Shown here piece after piece: positions 10,415 to 21,569 of a DNA stretch of 64,000 nucleotides (position 1 is its first letter; the number at the start of each line of letters is the position of its first letter). A program made the position numbers and the translations under genes. The stretch comes from Kitasatospora sp. NBC_00240 (GTDB taxonomy: Bacteria; Actinomycetota; Actinomycetes; Streptomycetales; Streptomycetaceae). The notes below the pieces were generated by a model. It saw nothing but the letters and a program-made list of their open reading frames with translations. It made no database searches and was not told where the DNA came from. The DNA is taken from positions 3,224,001 through 3,288,000 of the forward strand of contig NZ_JAPEMU010000001.1 in the NCBI RefSeq assembly GCF_026342405.1. Direction: 5' to 3'.

Positions 10415-11437
10415 TCAGCGGGCGGCGCCGCGGTTCAGCAGGTCGACGCCGAGCGGGGTGATCGAGTGCAGCACCGCGCCGCCCCGGCGGCGGGTGATGA
10501 TCAGATTGGCATCGCGCAGCACGCCCGCGTGCTGACTGGCGGCCGCCGGGGAGATGTTGAGCCTGCGGGCCAGCTCCCCCGTGCTGCAGCCCTGCGCGAC
10601 CACGTCCAGGGCCGCCGCCCTGGTCCGGCCCAGCAGGGCGCCGAGGGAGCGCCGGGCCTCCGTACCGCCGTCCTGGTCCCCGTCCGCCCAGAGCGCGGCC
10701 GCGGTGAGCGGGTCGCCCAGCGCCGGGACGCCCAGGACCGGCGGGGCGGCCTCGTCCGTCAGGTCGGTCAGCAGGACGGCCTGCCCGCCCAGGAACACCG
10801 TCGGTGCCAGGACGAGTCCGCGGCCGCCGAGCCGGACGTCGGCGTCCCGCGGGTACCGGACCCTCAGCACCGGCGCCTCCCAGCGCACCAGCGCCGGGCA
10901 GACCGTCTCCAGCAGCCGTTCGACACCGCCGTCCAGGACGGTGCGCGCGTATCCGGCCTTCACCGCGTCGAGGTGTCCGCGCATCCGGTGCCAGTGCGGT
11001 TCCACCAGGACCCGGTAGCAGGTGTCGAGCGAGTCGGCCAGCACCTCCCTGGCCTCCCGGTCGCCCTCCATCAGCGCCCGTGACCAGCGGGGTTCGGCCC
11101 GGGGCAGGGTGAGGTGCTCGATCTCCAGCCGCACCAGCGAGTCGGCGGCGGACCGCAGCTGCTCCGTGCCGGCCTCGATGGAGGGCCCCGAGCCGGCGAG
11201 CGCGGTCAGGTCGAGCAGCTGGCCGGGGCCGGGCACCAGCGAGACCAGCGGCCCGAGTACGTCCCGGAGCCGGCCGCCGAGCTGCCTGCTCAGCTGCCTG
11301 CGCCAGGGGCGGAAGGCCACCGGGCCGGCGCGGCAGAGCAACTGGTCGAGCGCGTGGCCGGTCTCGGCGGCCGCCCCGACCGTGCCGGCCACCCTCGTCC
11401 TGGCCAGGTCGTCCGCCGTGAAATGGATCCGCAGCAT
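10415..11437 (-). CDS. ArsR-type winged-helix transcriptional regulator
   Basis: The 340-residue protein has a C-terminal ArsR-type DNA-binding domain (about residues 270-335), with the recognition region CSTGELARRLNISPAAASQHAGVL. The preceding 260 residues lack any recognised ligand-binding motif but match a common streptomycete regulator layout. No metal-binding cysteine pair is visible, so it is unlikely to sense arsenic. It is divergent from the secreted protein gene at 11716, with a 278-bp shared upstream region, and may control it. The target and signal are unknown. Confidence 0.85.
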   Translation of the reverse strand: MLRIHFTADDLARTRVAGTVGAAAETGHALDQLLCRAGPVAFRPWRRQLSRQLGGRLRDVLGPLVSLVPGPGQLLDLTALAGSGPSIEAGTEQLRSAADSLVRLEIEHLTLPRAEPRWSRALMEGDREAREVLADSLDTCYRVLVEPHWHRMRGHLDAVKAGYARTVLDGGVERLLETVCPALVRWEAPVLRVRYPRDADVRLGGRGLVLAPTVFLGGQAVLLTDLTDEAAPPVLGVPALGDPLTAAALWADGDQDGGTEARRSLGALLGRTRAAALDVVAQGCSTGELARRLNISPAAASQHAGVLRDANLIITRRRGGAVLHSITPLGVDLLNRGAAR

Positions 11438-11715
11438 GGTCCTCCCCTCCCCCGGAGGCTTCCGCCCCCGCCCCGGCTGCAGTCTCGCGGGTCGGACGCA
11501 CGCCGTCCAGCAGGGCCTTTAAGGCTCCGCCGAAAGGCCTGCCGGTCACCTGCTCCCGGGCCGCAGGCTGGAGTTGTCCGGCCCGAAGGGGAGCCCGGCC
11601 GGCGCCCCCGACAGGGGTGGGGGCGCATCCGGGCATCCGTCCCCGCGTGTCCAGGGGCGATCACCGACCGGACCGTTCACCCGTCACCGTTCACCTCGAA
11701 GAGGGAGTGCCCAGC

Positions 11716-12129
11716 ATGAGGAAGATCTCCACCGTTGTGGCCGGCGCGGCCGTGGCCGCGCTCGCCGCCCTGCTGCCGTCCACCGCCCAGGCCGCACCGT
11801 CGCAGCTCTCGGCGGACGGCAACCTGCACGCCTACCTGGGCGTCAACCGGAGTGCGCAGTGCGCCCAGTGGGAGGGCAACTCCTCGAACTGGGGGTCGTG
11901 CGCCAACGTGACCCACTCGCTCTGGAACAACGGCGTGGACGACGGAATGGGTGACGTCCTGGTCTACTGGGGCACCGGCTACACCGGCGCCTACCGCTGC
12001 ATCAACACCGGCACGGTGATCGACGACCTGTCGACGGTGACCTTCAACCGCGGGAGCGGCGGCGGGCGCGGCGAGACCCTGGAGAACAACATCGCCTCCC
12101 ACAAGTGGGTCCCGTCCGGCACCTGCTGA
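11716..12129 (+). CDS. Secreted peptidase inhibitor family I36-like protein
   Basis: A 137-residue protein with a Sec signal peptide (KK-type N-region MRKIS, hydrophobic core, cleavage probably after STAQA near residue 26). The mature domain is about 110 residues with four cysteines in CAQWEGNSSNWGSC, YRCINTG and a C-terminal SGTC, so two disulfides are likely. The layout resembles the SMI-like I36 family of extracellular metallopeptidase inhibitors in Streptomyces. The ATG at 11716 was chosen because the signal peptide begins there and GGGAG lies about 10 bases upstream. The inhibitory activity is inferred from family only. Confidence 0.75.
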   Translation: MRKISTVVAGAAVAALAALLPSTAQAAPSQLSADGNLHAYLGVNRSAQCAQWEGNSSNWGSCANVTHSLWNNGVDDGMGDVLVYWGTGYTGAYRCINTGTVIDDLSTVTFNRGSGGGRGETLENNIASHKWVPSGTC

Positions 12130-12181
12130 GGGCCGGCACCGCACAGGCCCCGGTCGGCCGAGGCGCCGGTCGCCCGGGGCC

Positions 12182-12204
12182 CGGCCGCTCGGGGGGAGCG
12201 GCCG
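12182..12204. terminator. Hairpin between convergent genes
   Basis: An 8-bp stem (CGGCCGCT with AGCGGCCG) and G-rich loop lies between the inhibitor gene and the convergent Rieske gene and could serve both. Confidence 0.55.
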
Positions 12205-12220
12205 AGGCGGCCGGGGCCGA

Positions 12221-12661
12221 TCAGGCGGGCGTCACCTTGAGGGTGCCGCCCTCCACCGCCACCTGGTACGAGGGCAGCGGGGTGGGCGCCGGGCCCGTCC
12301 CCTGGACCGAACCGTCGGTGATGCTGAACCGGCTGCCGTGGCACGGGCAGAGGATCTCGTTGTTCTTGACCTGGTCGACGATGCAGCCGGCGTGGGTGCA
12401 CTTGGCGCTGAAGGCCTTGTACTGGCCCTCGGTCGGCTGGGTGACGACGATCTTCTTCTCGCGGAACACCTTGCCGCCGCCCACCGGCACCTCGCTCGCC
12501 GGGCCGACCTCGACCGGGCCGGCCGCGGCGCCGGCGGAGTCGCTCGAGGACGAGGAGCCGCAGCCGGAGACGGCGAGCGCACCGCCGCCGGCGAGCACGG
12601 CGGCCGCCCCGCAGAGCAGGGTGCGGCGGGTGGTGGCGGGGCTCGGCTGGGCCTCGGACAT
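12221..12661 (-). CDS. Tat-exported Rieske [2Fe-2S] lipoprotein
   Basis: The 146-residue product has a twin-arginine signal (TTRRTLLCG), a hydrophobic stretch ending in a lipobox-like VSGCGSS (Cys near residue 34), a Ser-rich linker and a Rieske domain. The cluster ligands are visible as CTHAGC and CPCHGS, giving two Cys and two His. It is an extracytoplasmic, probably lipid-anchored electron carrier. It is a stand-alone gene, not part of a cytochrome bc1 operon, and its partner is unknown. It lies next to uvrA, a position remembered from other streptomycetes. Confidence 0.9.
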   Translation of the reverse strand: MSEAQPSPATTRRTLLCGAAAVLAGGGALAVSGCGSSSSSDSAGAAAGPVEVGPASEVPVGGGKVFREKKIVVTQPTEGQYKAFSAKCTHAGCIVDQVKNNEILCPCHGSRFSITDGSVQGTGPAPTPLPSYQVAVEGGTLKVTPA

Positions 12662-12778
12662 CGGTGGCTGCTCCCTGCTCGTACGGTCGGATCTGCCGCG
12701 GCCGGCCCTGGCGGGTTCGGCTCGGGGCTCCCGTTGTCGGGCGGCCCGCCGGTCGCGTCCGCATTCTACGGCGCGAGA

Positions 12779-12820
12779 CCGTGCCGCCCGCCCCGGGTGG
12801 GCCGGGGGCGGACGGCACGG
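12779..12820 (-). terminator. Hairpin terminator after uvrA
   Basis: The ends CCGTGCCG (12779-12786) and CGGCACGG (12813-12820) pair, with further GC pairing inside (CCGCCCC with GGGGGCGG). It lies 9 bases beyond the uvrA stop. Confidence 0.65.
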
Positions 12821-12828
12821 GGCCTGGG

Positions 12829-15732
<2,904 letters not shown>

Positions 15733-16169
15733 TGCTTCTGGCGCCTTTCTCCGGTGGGCTTCTCACTCAGTGATTTGGCTGAGGACTCTCACCCAGATGC
15801 CAACGAGCGCGGAGGGCCCGTTCTTCCGGTGTCCCAGTCTCGCAGCTTGGGACGGCCAGCCTACTAGCTCAGGCGTTCGATTATCGAGCTTGTCCAGTGG
15901 AGACCACCCGAACGGGTGACGGCGGCCCGGCCCCGCCCGACCCCGCAACCCGGACAACCCCCCAGGTGAACCGGCCAATCCGGGCCGCCGCACCGGATAT
16001 CCGCCCCACCGCCCGGCGGATCGGCGATAGCGTCGTACCACTCAACGAGCGGCCGCCCCGGCAGGCACGCGGCCAGGGCGACACCCAGCGGTCCACGCGT
16101 CACCGGACAGGGCACGACAGACCCGGGCGGGTTCGGACCGGCCGGGCGACACCTTCGGAGGGGAACACC
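15733..16169. other. Intergenic region between uvrA and a divergent gene
   Basis: This 437-bp gap must carry the promoters of uvrA (leftward) and the mycothiol-type gene (rightward). It contains a small palindrome TCGATTATCGA near 15877 and is locally less GC-rich at 15770-15900. No coding region with homology or a good ribosome-binding site was found. Confidence 0.5.
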
Positions 16170-16961
16170 ATGACCGACACCGACCACTCGGCACCCAGCG
16201 CTCCCGACATCGCGGCCCGGGCCGCGGCGGCGAGCCTGCTCCTGGTCGCCGACAGCACCGCCCAGCTGCTGCGGACCGTCGCCGCACTCGACCCGGAAGC
16301 CCTCGCCGGTCCCTCGGCCCTGCCCGGCTGGACCCGCGGCCACGTCCTCGCGCACATCGCCCGCAACGCCGACTCGCTGGTCAACCTCCTCGACGGCGCG
16401 CGCACCGGCACGGACATCCCGCAGTACGCCACCCCCGAGACCCGGGACCGGGACATCGAGGCCGGTGCGCCGCGACCGCTCGACGTCCAGCTCGACGACA
16501 TCCGTGCCTCCGCCCTGCGCTTCACCGCGGCCGCCGCCGAACTCGACGACAAGGCCTGGACGGCGGAGGTCCGCCACCGCGCCGGCTTCACCTTCGAGGC
16601 GTCCGAGATCCCCTGGAGGCGCCTGATGGAGGTCGAGTACCACCACGTCGACCTGGACGCCGGCCACACCCCCGCGCACTGGCCGCGGGAGTTCGCCACC
16701 GCCGAGTTCCGCCGGCTGGCGGCCAAGCTGGACGGCGCGCCCGGACTGCCCGGCGTCCAGCTGGTCGCGGAGGACACCGGGGAGCGGGCCCGGATCGGCG
16801 ACCGGGACGGCGAGCCCGCGCTGACCGCCGAGGGCCCGGTGCGGGCGCTCACCGCCTGGTTGTCCGGCCGGTCGGCCGGCGACGGCCTGCAGGTCCACCA
16901 GGACGGCCGGCAGCTCACCGACCCCCGCACCGCGCTGCCCGGGCTTCCGCCGCTCGGCTGA
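16170..16961 (+). CDS. Maleylpyruvate isomerase family mycothiol-dependent enzyme (DinB fold)
   Basis: The 263-residue protein has the N-terminal DinB-like four-helix bundle of mycothiol-dependent enzymes (ALPGWTRGHVLAHIARNADSL near residue 51) with predicted metal-binding histidines in HVLAHIARN and EVEYHHVDL, followed by the small C-terminal domain of the maleylpyruvate isomerase family. Mycothiol is the actinobacterial thiol; members isomerise or conjugate electrophiles, but the substrate is unknown. The ATG at 16170 has GGAGG 8 bases upstream. The downstream hydrolase gene, 116 bp away on the same strand, is often linked to it. Confidence 0.85.
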   Translation: MTDTDHSAPSAPDIAARAAAASLLLVADSTAQLLRTVAALDPEALAGPSALPGWTRGHVLAHIARNADSLVNLLDGARTGTDIPQYATPETRDRDIEAGAPRPLDVQLDDIRASALRFTAAAAELDDKAWTAEVRHRAGFTFEASEIPWRRLMEVEYHHVDLDAGHTPAHWPREFATAEFRRLAAKLDGAPGLPGVQLVAEDTGERARIGDRDGEPALTAEGPVRALTAWLSGRSAGDGLQVHQDGRQLTDPRTALPGLPPLG

Positions 16962-17077
16962 GCGCGCCACGATGGGAACGCCGGGACTCGCGGCGCGGGC
17001 GGGGACCACGCGATGATCACTGCAGAGCCAGGAGTCCTGCCCTTCGGCAGCACCCGAGACCAACGAGGAGCGCCCCG

Positions 17078-17731
17078 ATGACGTACCACGGAGCGGTGAA
17101 GGTCGGCGGCCCGCCGGACGTGCGCGAGCTGGCCCACCTGATCATCAGCAAGGTGGCCGTCGGCCCGTACGACAACAACGCCTACCTGCTGCGCTGCCGG
17201 GCCACCGACGAGCAGCTGCTGATCGACGCGGCCGCGGACGCGCCGGTACTGCTGGAGACCGTCGGCGACCGGCTGGCCACCGTCGTCACCACCCACCGCC
17301 ACCACGACCACTGGGGCGCGCTGGCCGAGGTGGTGGCCGCGACCGGCGCCCGTACCGCGGCCGGCCGGATCGACGCCGAGGCGGTGGACGTCCCCACCGA
17401 CCTGCTGCTGGACGACGGCGACGTGCTGCGGGTGGGCCAGGTCGAGCTGACCGTCCGCCAGCTGGTCGGGCACACCCCCGGGGCGATCGTGCTGGTCTAC
17501 GACGACCCGCAGGGCCACCAGCACGTCTTCACCGGCGACTGCCTGTTCCCCGGCGGGATCGGCAACACCTGGGGCGACCCGGCGGCCTTCGAGAGCCTCT
17601 TCCGGGACGTCAACGAGAAGATCTTCGACGTGCTGCCGGACGAGGCCTGGGTCTACCCCGGCCACGGCGCCGACACCACGCTCGGCGCCGAGCGCCCGAA
17701 GCTCGGCGAGTGGCGCGAGCGCGGCTGGTGA
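17078..17731 (+). CDS. Metallo-beta-lactamase-fold hydrolase
   Basis: The 217-residue product has the di-zinc motif THRHHDHW (near residue 72), GHTPG, FTGDCLFPGG and YPGHG, which are the metal-binding elements of glyoxalase II-like MBL hydrolases. It probably hydrolyses a thioester or similar small-molecule conjugate in the cytoplasm. Position beside a mycothiol-type enzyme makes thiol-conjugate metabolism a reasonable guess, but no substrate can be named. It converges on the RNA repair operon and ends before a strong shared hairpin. Confidence 0.88.
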   Translation: MTYHGAVKVGGPPDVRELAHLIISKVAVGPYDNNAYLLRCRATDEQLLIDAAADAPVLLETVGDRLATVVTTHRHHDHWGALAEVVAATGARTAAGRIDAEAVDVPTDLLLDDGDVLRVGQVELTVRQLVGHTPGAIVLVYDDPQGHQHVFTGDCLFPGGIGNTWGDPAAFESLFRDVNEKIFDVLPDEAWVYPGHGADTTLGAERPKLGEWRERGW

Positions 17732-17737
17732 CACGAC

Positions 17738-17770
17738 GGTGGGGCCGCCCCCGGTCGGGGCGGCCCCACC
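17738..17770. terminator. Bidirectional hairpin terminator
   Basis: A perfect 14-bp stem (GGTGGGGCCGCCCC, 17738-17751, with 17757-17770; loop CGGTC) sits between convergent genes, 6 bases after the hydrolase stop and 17 bases beyond the kinase/phosphatase stop. Confidence 0.85.
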
Positions 17771-17787
17771 GACCGGTCCGGCGATCG

Positions 17788-18705
17788 TCAGAAGTCCCCG
17801 TAGTTGACCTGGAAGGTCGGCAGACCGAGCCGGCGCCAGAGCGCCACCACCCGGTCCCGGTCGTCGAGGCTGACCCGGACGGCGAAGCGGTGGCGGACGT
17901 GGGCGTCGAAGAGGTCCAGCTTCACCGCGTCGTCCCGGCGGGTGTCCCCCGCCGCGCGCATCCACAGCTCGTCGTACGGCACGCTGTGGGTGGCCAGCCA
18001 GGCCTCGGTCTGCGGCCGGTACTCCTCGCTGCGACCGGACAGGACCACCACCTGGTGGCCGGCGTCCCGGTACAGCCGGACGGTGTCCGCGACCGCCGGG
18101 TTGAGGGCGTCCTCGTCGCAGTGCTGGAAGTCGTACGGCCCGCGCGAGACGTTCAGGGCGAGCGTGCCGTCGATGTCGACCATCACCGCCGACGGCAGCC
18201 CCTCGGCGGGCACGTACGGCTGCACCGGGATCGTCTCGGCCATCCACTCGGCGGTGAGCCGCCAGCCGCTGCGCCGGGCCGAGCGGTGCCGCTGGTCCAG
18301 CCGCCGGATCGCCTCCTCGCCGACCGGGTCGGCGCGGGCGGCGTCGCGGGCCAGGCACTCCTCCAGCGGGACGTCGGTGAAGTCGTGGACGACGAACGTG
18401 ATGTCGTCCGCCTGGGCCAGGACGGCCTTCAGCCGGCCGGCCATCCCCGAGGTCATGTGGGTATTGTCGACGATCACGTCGAAGCCGTCCCGGACGGCGG
18501 CCAGGATCGCGGCCTCCTGGACGGCCATCGCGGTCTTCTCGTGCTTGTGGCTCCAGGCCCGCTCCCCGCCGTGCTCGTCGAGCATGGCGCGGATGTCGTC
18601 CATGTTGACCCGGCGCATGGTGCCCCGGGAGTCCGCCAGGAGTTGCAGGGCCCGGGTGGTCTTCCCGGAGGCGGGCAGGCCGGTGGTGAGGTGCACGGTG
18701 GGCAT
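17788..18705 (-). CDS. T4-type polynucleotide kinase/3'-phosphatase
   Basis: The 305-residue protein has the same layout and almost the same length as phage T4 Pnkp (301 residues, from memory). The N-terminal kinase has P-loop GLPASGKTT (K15, T16) and D36 in VNMDDIR at the place of the T4 catalytic Asp35. The C-terminal HAD phosphatase has VDIDGTLAL (D177, D179), RGPYDFQHCDEDALNP, VVVLSGR, GDTRRDDAVK and a terminal NYGDF, each with a close T4 counterpart. Such enzymes phosphorylate 5'-OH ends and remove 3' or 2',3'-cyclic phosphates, making cleaved RNA ready for ligation. It starts 3 bases after the RNA ligase stop, so the two form one operon. Confidence 0.9.
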   Translation of the reverse strand: MPTVHLTTGLPASGKTTRALQLLADSRGTMRRVNMDDIRAMLDEHGGERAWSHKHEKTAMAVQEAAILAAVRDGFDVIVDNTHMTSGMAGRLKAVLAQADDITFVVHDFTDVPLEECLARDAARADPVGEEAIRRLDQRHRSARRSGWRLTAEWMAETIPVQPYVPAEGLPSAVMVDIDGTLALNVSRGPYDFQHCDEDALNPAVADTVRLYRDAGHQVVVLSGRSEEYRPQTEAWLATHSVPYDELWMRAAGDTRRDDAVKLDLFDAHVRHRFAVRVSLDDRDRVVALWRRLGLPTFQVNYGDF

Positions 18706-18708
18706 GGT

Positions 18709-19836
18709 TCAGCCTTCGTCGTCGGTCTTGAACGGCGCGTCGCCGCGGGGCTTGACGGCCCTCCAGGCCATGTCGGTGACGTCCCGCCCGTCGTAGAGGC
18801 GGAACATCGCGGCGGGCAGGCGGGACTTCTTGGCCTCGGCCGCGAAGGACTTGCGGTCCAGGCCGGCCGGGATCAGGGCGAAGTCCGCCCCGGCCCGGGC
18901 CACGAACTCGGCGGCCTGGGCGCGCTGGCGGTCGGCGATCTGCTCCACCCAGTCCCGGAACTCGTCCGGGACCCGGTCGAACAGCGTCCCCGGCTCGCGG
19001 CCGGCGGCCAGCGCCTCCCAGACCGTCTTCTCGTTGGTGCCGGTGTAGAGGCGGTGCAGCGCGAGGTAGGCGGTCAGCTTGAGCTTGGCCCGGACGCCCG
19101 AGGCGAACCGGATGACGTAGCCCTCCTCCTGCGTCCCGCCGACCTGGTCGCCGTCCATGGAGGTGTCCGTCGCGGCGCGCTTCTCCAGCTCCGCGACGTC
19201 CGAGCTGAGCCCCCAGCTCCGGACCGCCGGGCCGATCGGCGCCCAGTGCTCGGCGGCGGCCGCCAGCGGCTCCTCGGTGCCGTCGGCGGGCCGGTACGCG
19301 GCGAGCAGCACCAGCTCCTGGCGGGCGCCGTAGTCCACGACGATCCGGTTGCCGGGGTAGATCGCCTCGGCCAGGTAGGTGAGGCCCTCGTCGAGGCCGC
19401 TCGTGTCGGAGCGGTCCAGGACCTGCTGCGCCCACCGGGCCTGCTCGGAGATGAACGAGCCCTTGGAGGCGGCGTGCCAGCGGCCGGCGTGGTGGAAGAC
19501 GATGGCCAGGCTGCCGTCGGCCTTCTCGAAGACCTCGAAGGGCTCCGCGGGCAGCTCCGGCGCGAAGTCGTGCAGACCGTGCATCGCCGTCACGAAGATC
19601 TTCGGGAACGGCAGGGCGACCACCTCGCCGCTCGCGTCGTCGGCGATCAGGCCCCGGCAGCGCATGGTGACCGGGGTCCAGACATGCCCGTACTGACAGA
19701 TCGGCGTGTAGGTGTAGATCGAGATCGGCAGCGTCGGGTGCGGCTTGCGGGTGACGTGTCCGGCCTCGATCGCGGCCGCGAGATCCGCGGCGTCGAAGAG
19801 GTCGTCGAGGGTCGGACGGGTCGGTACGGGAGTCAC
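18709..19836 (-). CDS. T4 RNA ligase 1 (Rnl1)-family RNA ligase
   Basis: The 375-residue product matches T4 RNA ligase 1 in length (374) and motif order: nucleotidyl lysine K105 in EKADGSL (T4 KEDGS), KGSFISEQA (T4 KGSIKSEQA), AEAIYPGNRIV (T4 FVAPTNRIV), EGYVIRF and KLKLTAYLALH (T4 FKIKSDWYVSLH). The C-terminal third corresponds to the Rnl1-specific domain. It should join 3'-OH and 5'-phosphate RNA ends using ATP through a lysyl-AMP intermediate. It starts at a GTG (19834-19836) with GCAGG 6 bases upstream. The kinase/phosphatase follows immediately. Target RNAs, tRNAs in T4, are unknown here. Confidence 0.9.
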   Translation of the reverse strand: MTPVPTRPTLDDLFDAADLAAAIEAGHVTRKPHPTLPISIYTYTPICQYGHVWTPVTMRCRGLIADDASGEVVALPFPKIFVTAMHGLHDFAPELPAEPFEVFEKADGSLAIVFHHAGRWHAASKGSFISEQARWAQQVLDRSDTSGLDEGLTYLAEAIYPGNRIVVDYGARQELVLLAAYRPADGTEEPLAAAAEHWAPIGPAVRSWGLSSDVAELEKRAATDTSMDGDQVGGTQEEGYVIRFASGVRAKLKLTAYLALHRLYTGTNEKTVWEALAAGREPGTLFDRVPDEFRDWVEQIADRQRAQAAEFVARAGADFALIPAGLDRKSFAAEAKKSRLPAAMFRLYDGRDVTDMAWRAVKPRGDAPFKTDDEG

Positions 19837-19895
19837 GGGAGCCTGCTTTCGGTGGTCTGCCCGCGATTGTGCCCCGAATAGCGGTACGACTGCCG

Positions 19896-19907
19896 GGAAA
19901 TATTACC
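19896..19907. promoter_or_regulatory. AT-rich near-palindrome upstream of the RNA repair operon
   Basis: GGAAATATTACC is a palindrome at ten of twelve positions (GGnAATATTnCC), 60 bases upstream of the ligase GTG. It stands out in a very GC-rich surrounding. It may be an operator or a promoter element. The rest of the 342-bp gap 19837-20178 holds only GC-rich sequence and the TerC hairpin. Confidence 0.3.
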
Positions 19908-20123
19908 GAGCCGTCGAGGGCGGGCCGCACGGAGACACCCACCGGCCGGGCCCGTCGCGAACCGGCCGTCCACCCGAGGAGCCGTCAGCCGAAGCGACCG
20001 TCAGCCACCGGGCCACAGGCGGCCGGACCGCCCCCGGGAATGCGAGCGAGAACGTGACCGGGAACGCGCTCGGTGCAGCGGACGGGAAGCCACCGCTGAA
20101 CGTGACACGTACGCGAACGCGAA

Positions 20124-20159
20124 CGGCCCCGCGGACCGGTGTTCCGGTCCGCGGGGCCG
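20124..20159 (-). terminator. Hairpin terminator after terC
   Basis: A perfect 16-bp stem (left arm CGGCCCCGCGGACCGG, loop TGTT, right arm 20144-20159) lies 19 bases beyond the leftward terC stop. Confidence 0.85.
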
Positions 20160-20178
20160 CCTCGCCCGCCCGAGGGCG

Positions 20179-21159
20179 TCAGACGTCGATCTTCTCCTGC
20201 CGCTCGCCCGCCGCGGCCTCCTGCCGCTTCGAGGCGATCAGGCTGGCCACCGTGGTGACGGTCAGGACCACCACGATGAAGCCGAGCGAGAGCGGGATGC
20301 CGATCTCCGGCACGTGCAGGCCGCTCTCGTGCAGGGCGTGCAGCACCAGCTTCACGCCGATGAAGCCGAGGATCACCGACAGGCCGTACGACAGGTAGAT
20401 GAGCTTCTTCAGCAGACCGCCGATCAGGAAGTACAGCTGACGCAGACCCATCAGGGCGAAGGCGTTGGCGGTGAAGACGATGTACGGGTCCTGGGTCAGG
20501 CCGAAGATCGCGGGGATCGAGTCGAGCGCGAACAGGACGTCGGTCGTGCCGATCGCGATCATCACGATCAGCATCGGCGTCATCAGCCGGCGGCCGTTCT
20601 CCCGGATGAAGAGCTTGGTGCCGTGGTAGACGCTGGTCGACGGGAAGCGCCGCTCGATCGTCTTGAGCAGGCGGTTCTCCTCGAACTCCTCCTCCTCGCC
20701 GGCCCGGGCGTCCTTGATCAGCTTCCAGGCCGTCCAGATCAGGAAGGCGCCGAAGATGTAGAAGACCCAGGAGAACTGCGTCACCAGGGCGGCACCGCCG
20801 GCGATGAAGACCGCGCGCAGGACCAGCGCGATGATCACACCGAACATCAGCACACGCTGCTGGTAGATCCTGGGCACCGCGAACTTGCCCATGATCAGGA
20901 TGAACACGAACAGGTTGTCGACACTCAGCGACTTCTCGGTGATGTACCCGGCGAAGAACTCCGTGGCGGGCTGCGAGCCCGAGTGCCACCAGAGGAATCC
21001 GCCGAACATCAGGGCCAGGACGATCCAGACCCCCGTCCAGATTCCGGCCTCCTTGATCGAGACCTCATGGGGCTTTCGACCGCCGATGAAGAAATCGGCC
21101 ACGATCAGGGCGATCAACACCCCGATGGTGCCGACCCACATGGATACGGAAACGTCCAC
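20179..21159 (-). CDS. TerC family integral membrane protein (probable Mn(II) exporter)
   Basis: The 326-residue protein has at least seven predicted membrane segments. It carries the TerC signature acidic residues in membrane helices: IVADFFIGG near the start, SLSVDNLFVFILIMGKF and the matching LFALDSIPAIFGLTQDPYIVF in the second half. TerC/MeeF-type proteins export manganese, supply it to secreted enzymes, and were first linked to tellurite resistance. The probable yybP-ykoY riboswitch directly upstream supports a manganese role. A TerD-domain gene follows upstream on the same strand. Confidence 0.92.
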   Translation of the reverse strand: MDVSVSMWVGTIGVLIALIVADFFIGGRKPHEVSIKEAGIWTGVWIVLALMFGGFLWWHSGSQPATEFFAGYITEKSLSVDNLFVFILIMGKFAVPRIYQQRVLMFGVIIALVLRAVFIAGGAALVTQFSWVFYIFGAFLIWTAWKLIKDARAGEEEEFEENRLLKTIERRFPSTSVYHGTKLFIRENGRRLMTPMLIVMIAIGTTDVLFALDSIPAIFGLTQDPYIVFTANAFALMGLRQLYFLIGGLLKKLIYLSYGLSVILGFIGVKLVLHALHESGLHVPEIGIPLSLGFIVVVLTVTTVASLIASKRQEAAAGERQEKIDV

Positions 21160-21205
21160 TTCTGCTGCTCCTCCGGCAGATAGGCGAGACAGTCATCGTC
21201 ACTGC

Positions 21206-21321
21206 CGGAGGTCTCTTCCGCCCGTCGGCCCCACGAGCCGGGGCAGACGGACCAGCGCCCCGGGAAACCTGGAACAGGCGTCCGTGATGACGGGAACACT
21301 GCGGGGGAATACTCCCCTCCG
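21206..21321 (-). promoter_or_regulatory. Probable yybP-ykoY manganese riboswitch
   Basis: On the minus strand the leader of terC has the two conserved sides of this riboswitch. The 5' side is CGGAGGGGAGTA (21310-21321). The 3' side is GAGACCTCCG (21206-21215), whose CCTCCG pairs with the 5' CGGAGG to close the first helix, leaving loop sequences GGGAGTA and GAGACC that match the family's L1 and L3 metal site. The middle forms GC-rich arms. The aptamer ends 46 bases before the terC start. In other bacteria Mn(II) binding turns such genes on. A covariance-model search would settle it. Confidence 0.75.
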
Positions 21322-21569
21322 CTGCGCCCAACACTAACAGGAAGCCCAAGAAAAGGTAAAGAAGGTAAAAAGCTGGCCCGTACCCGCCCGCCGGCAGGAC
21401 CGTACGAAGGGGCCCGGCCTGTCGGAGGGCCCCAGCGGGGCCGGGGCGCGGGGCGCGGGATCAGTGCAAGGGAGTCGGCGCGGCGGGGGTGGGCGCACCG
21501 GAGTCGGCACCGTGGGATCGGCGCCGTGGGTCGGGCGGGCGGATCGGCGCGGCGGAATCCGGGCCGGGC

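Noticed and set aside
15733..15900. LexA or PafBC site before uvrA
   Set aside because: GAAC-N4-GTTC and TTGTCRGTG patterns were looked for; only partial matches, such as TTGTCCAGTGG on the wrong strand, were found.
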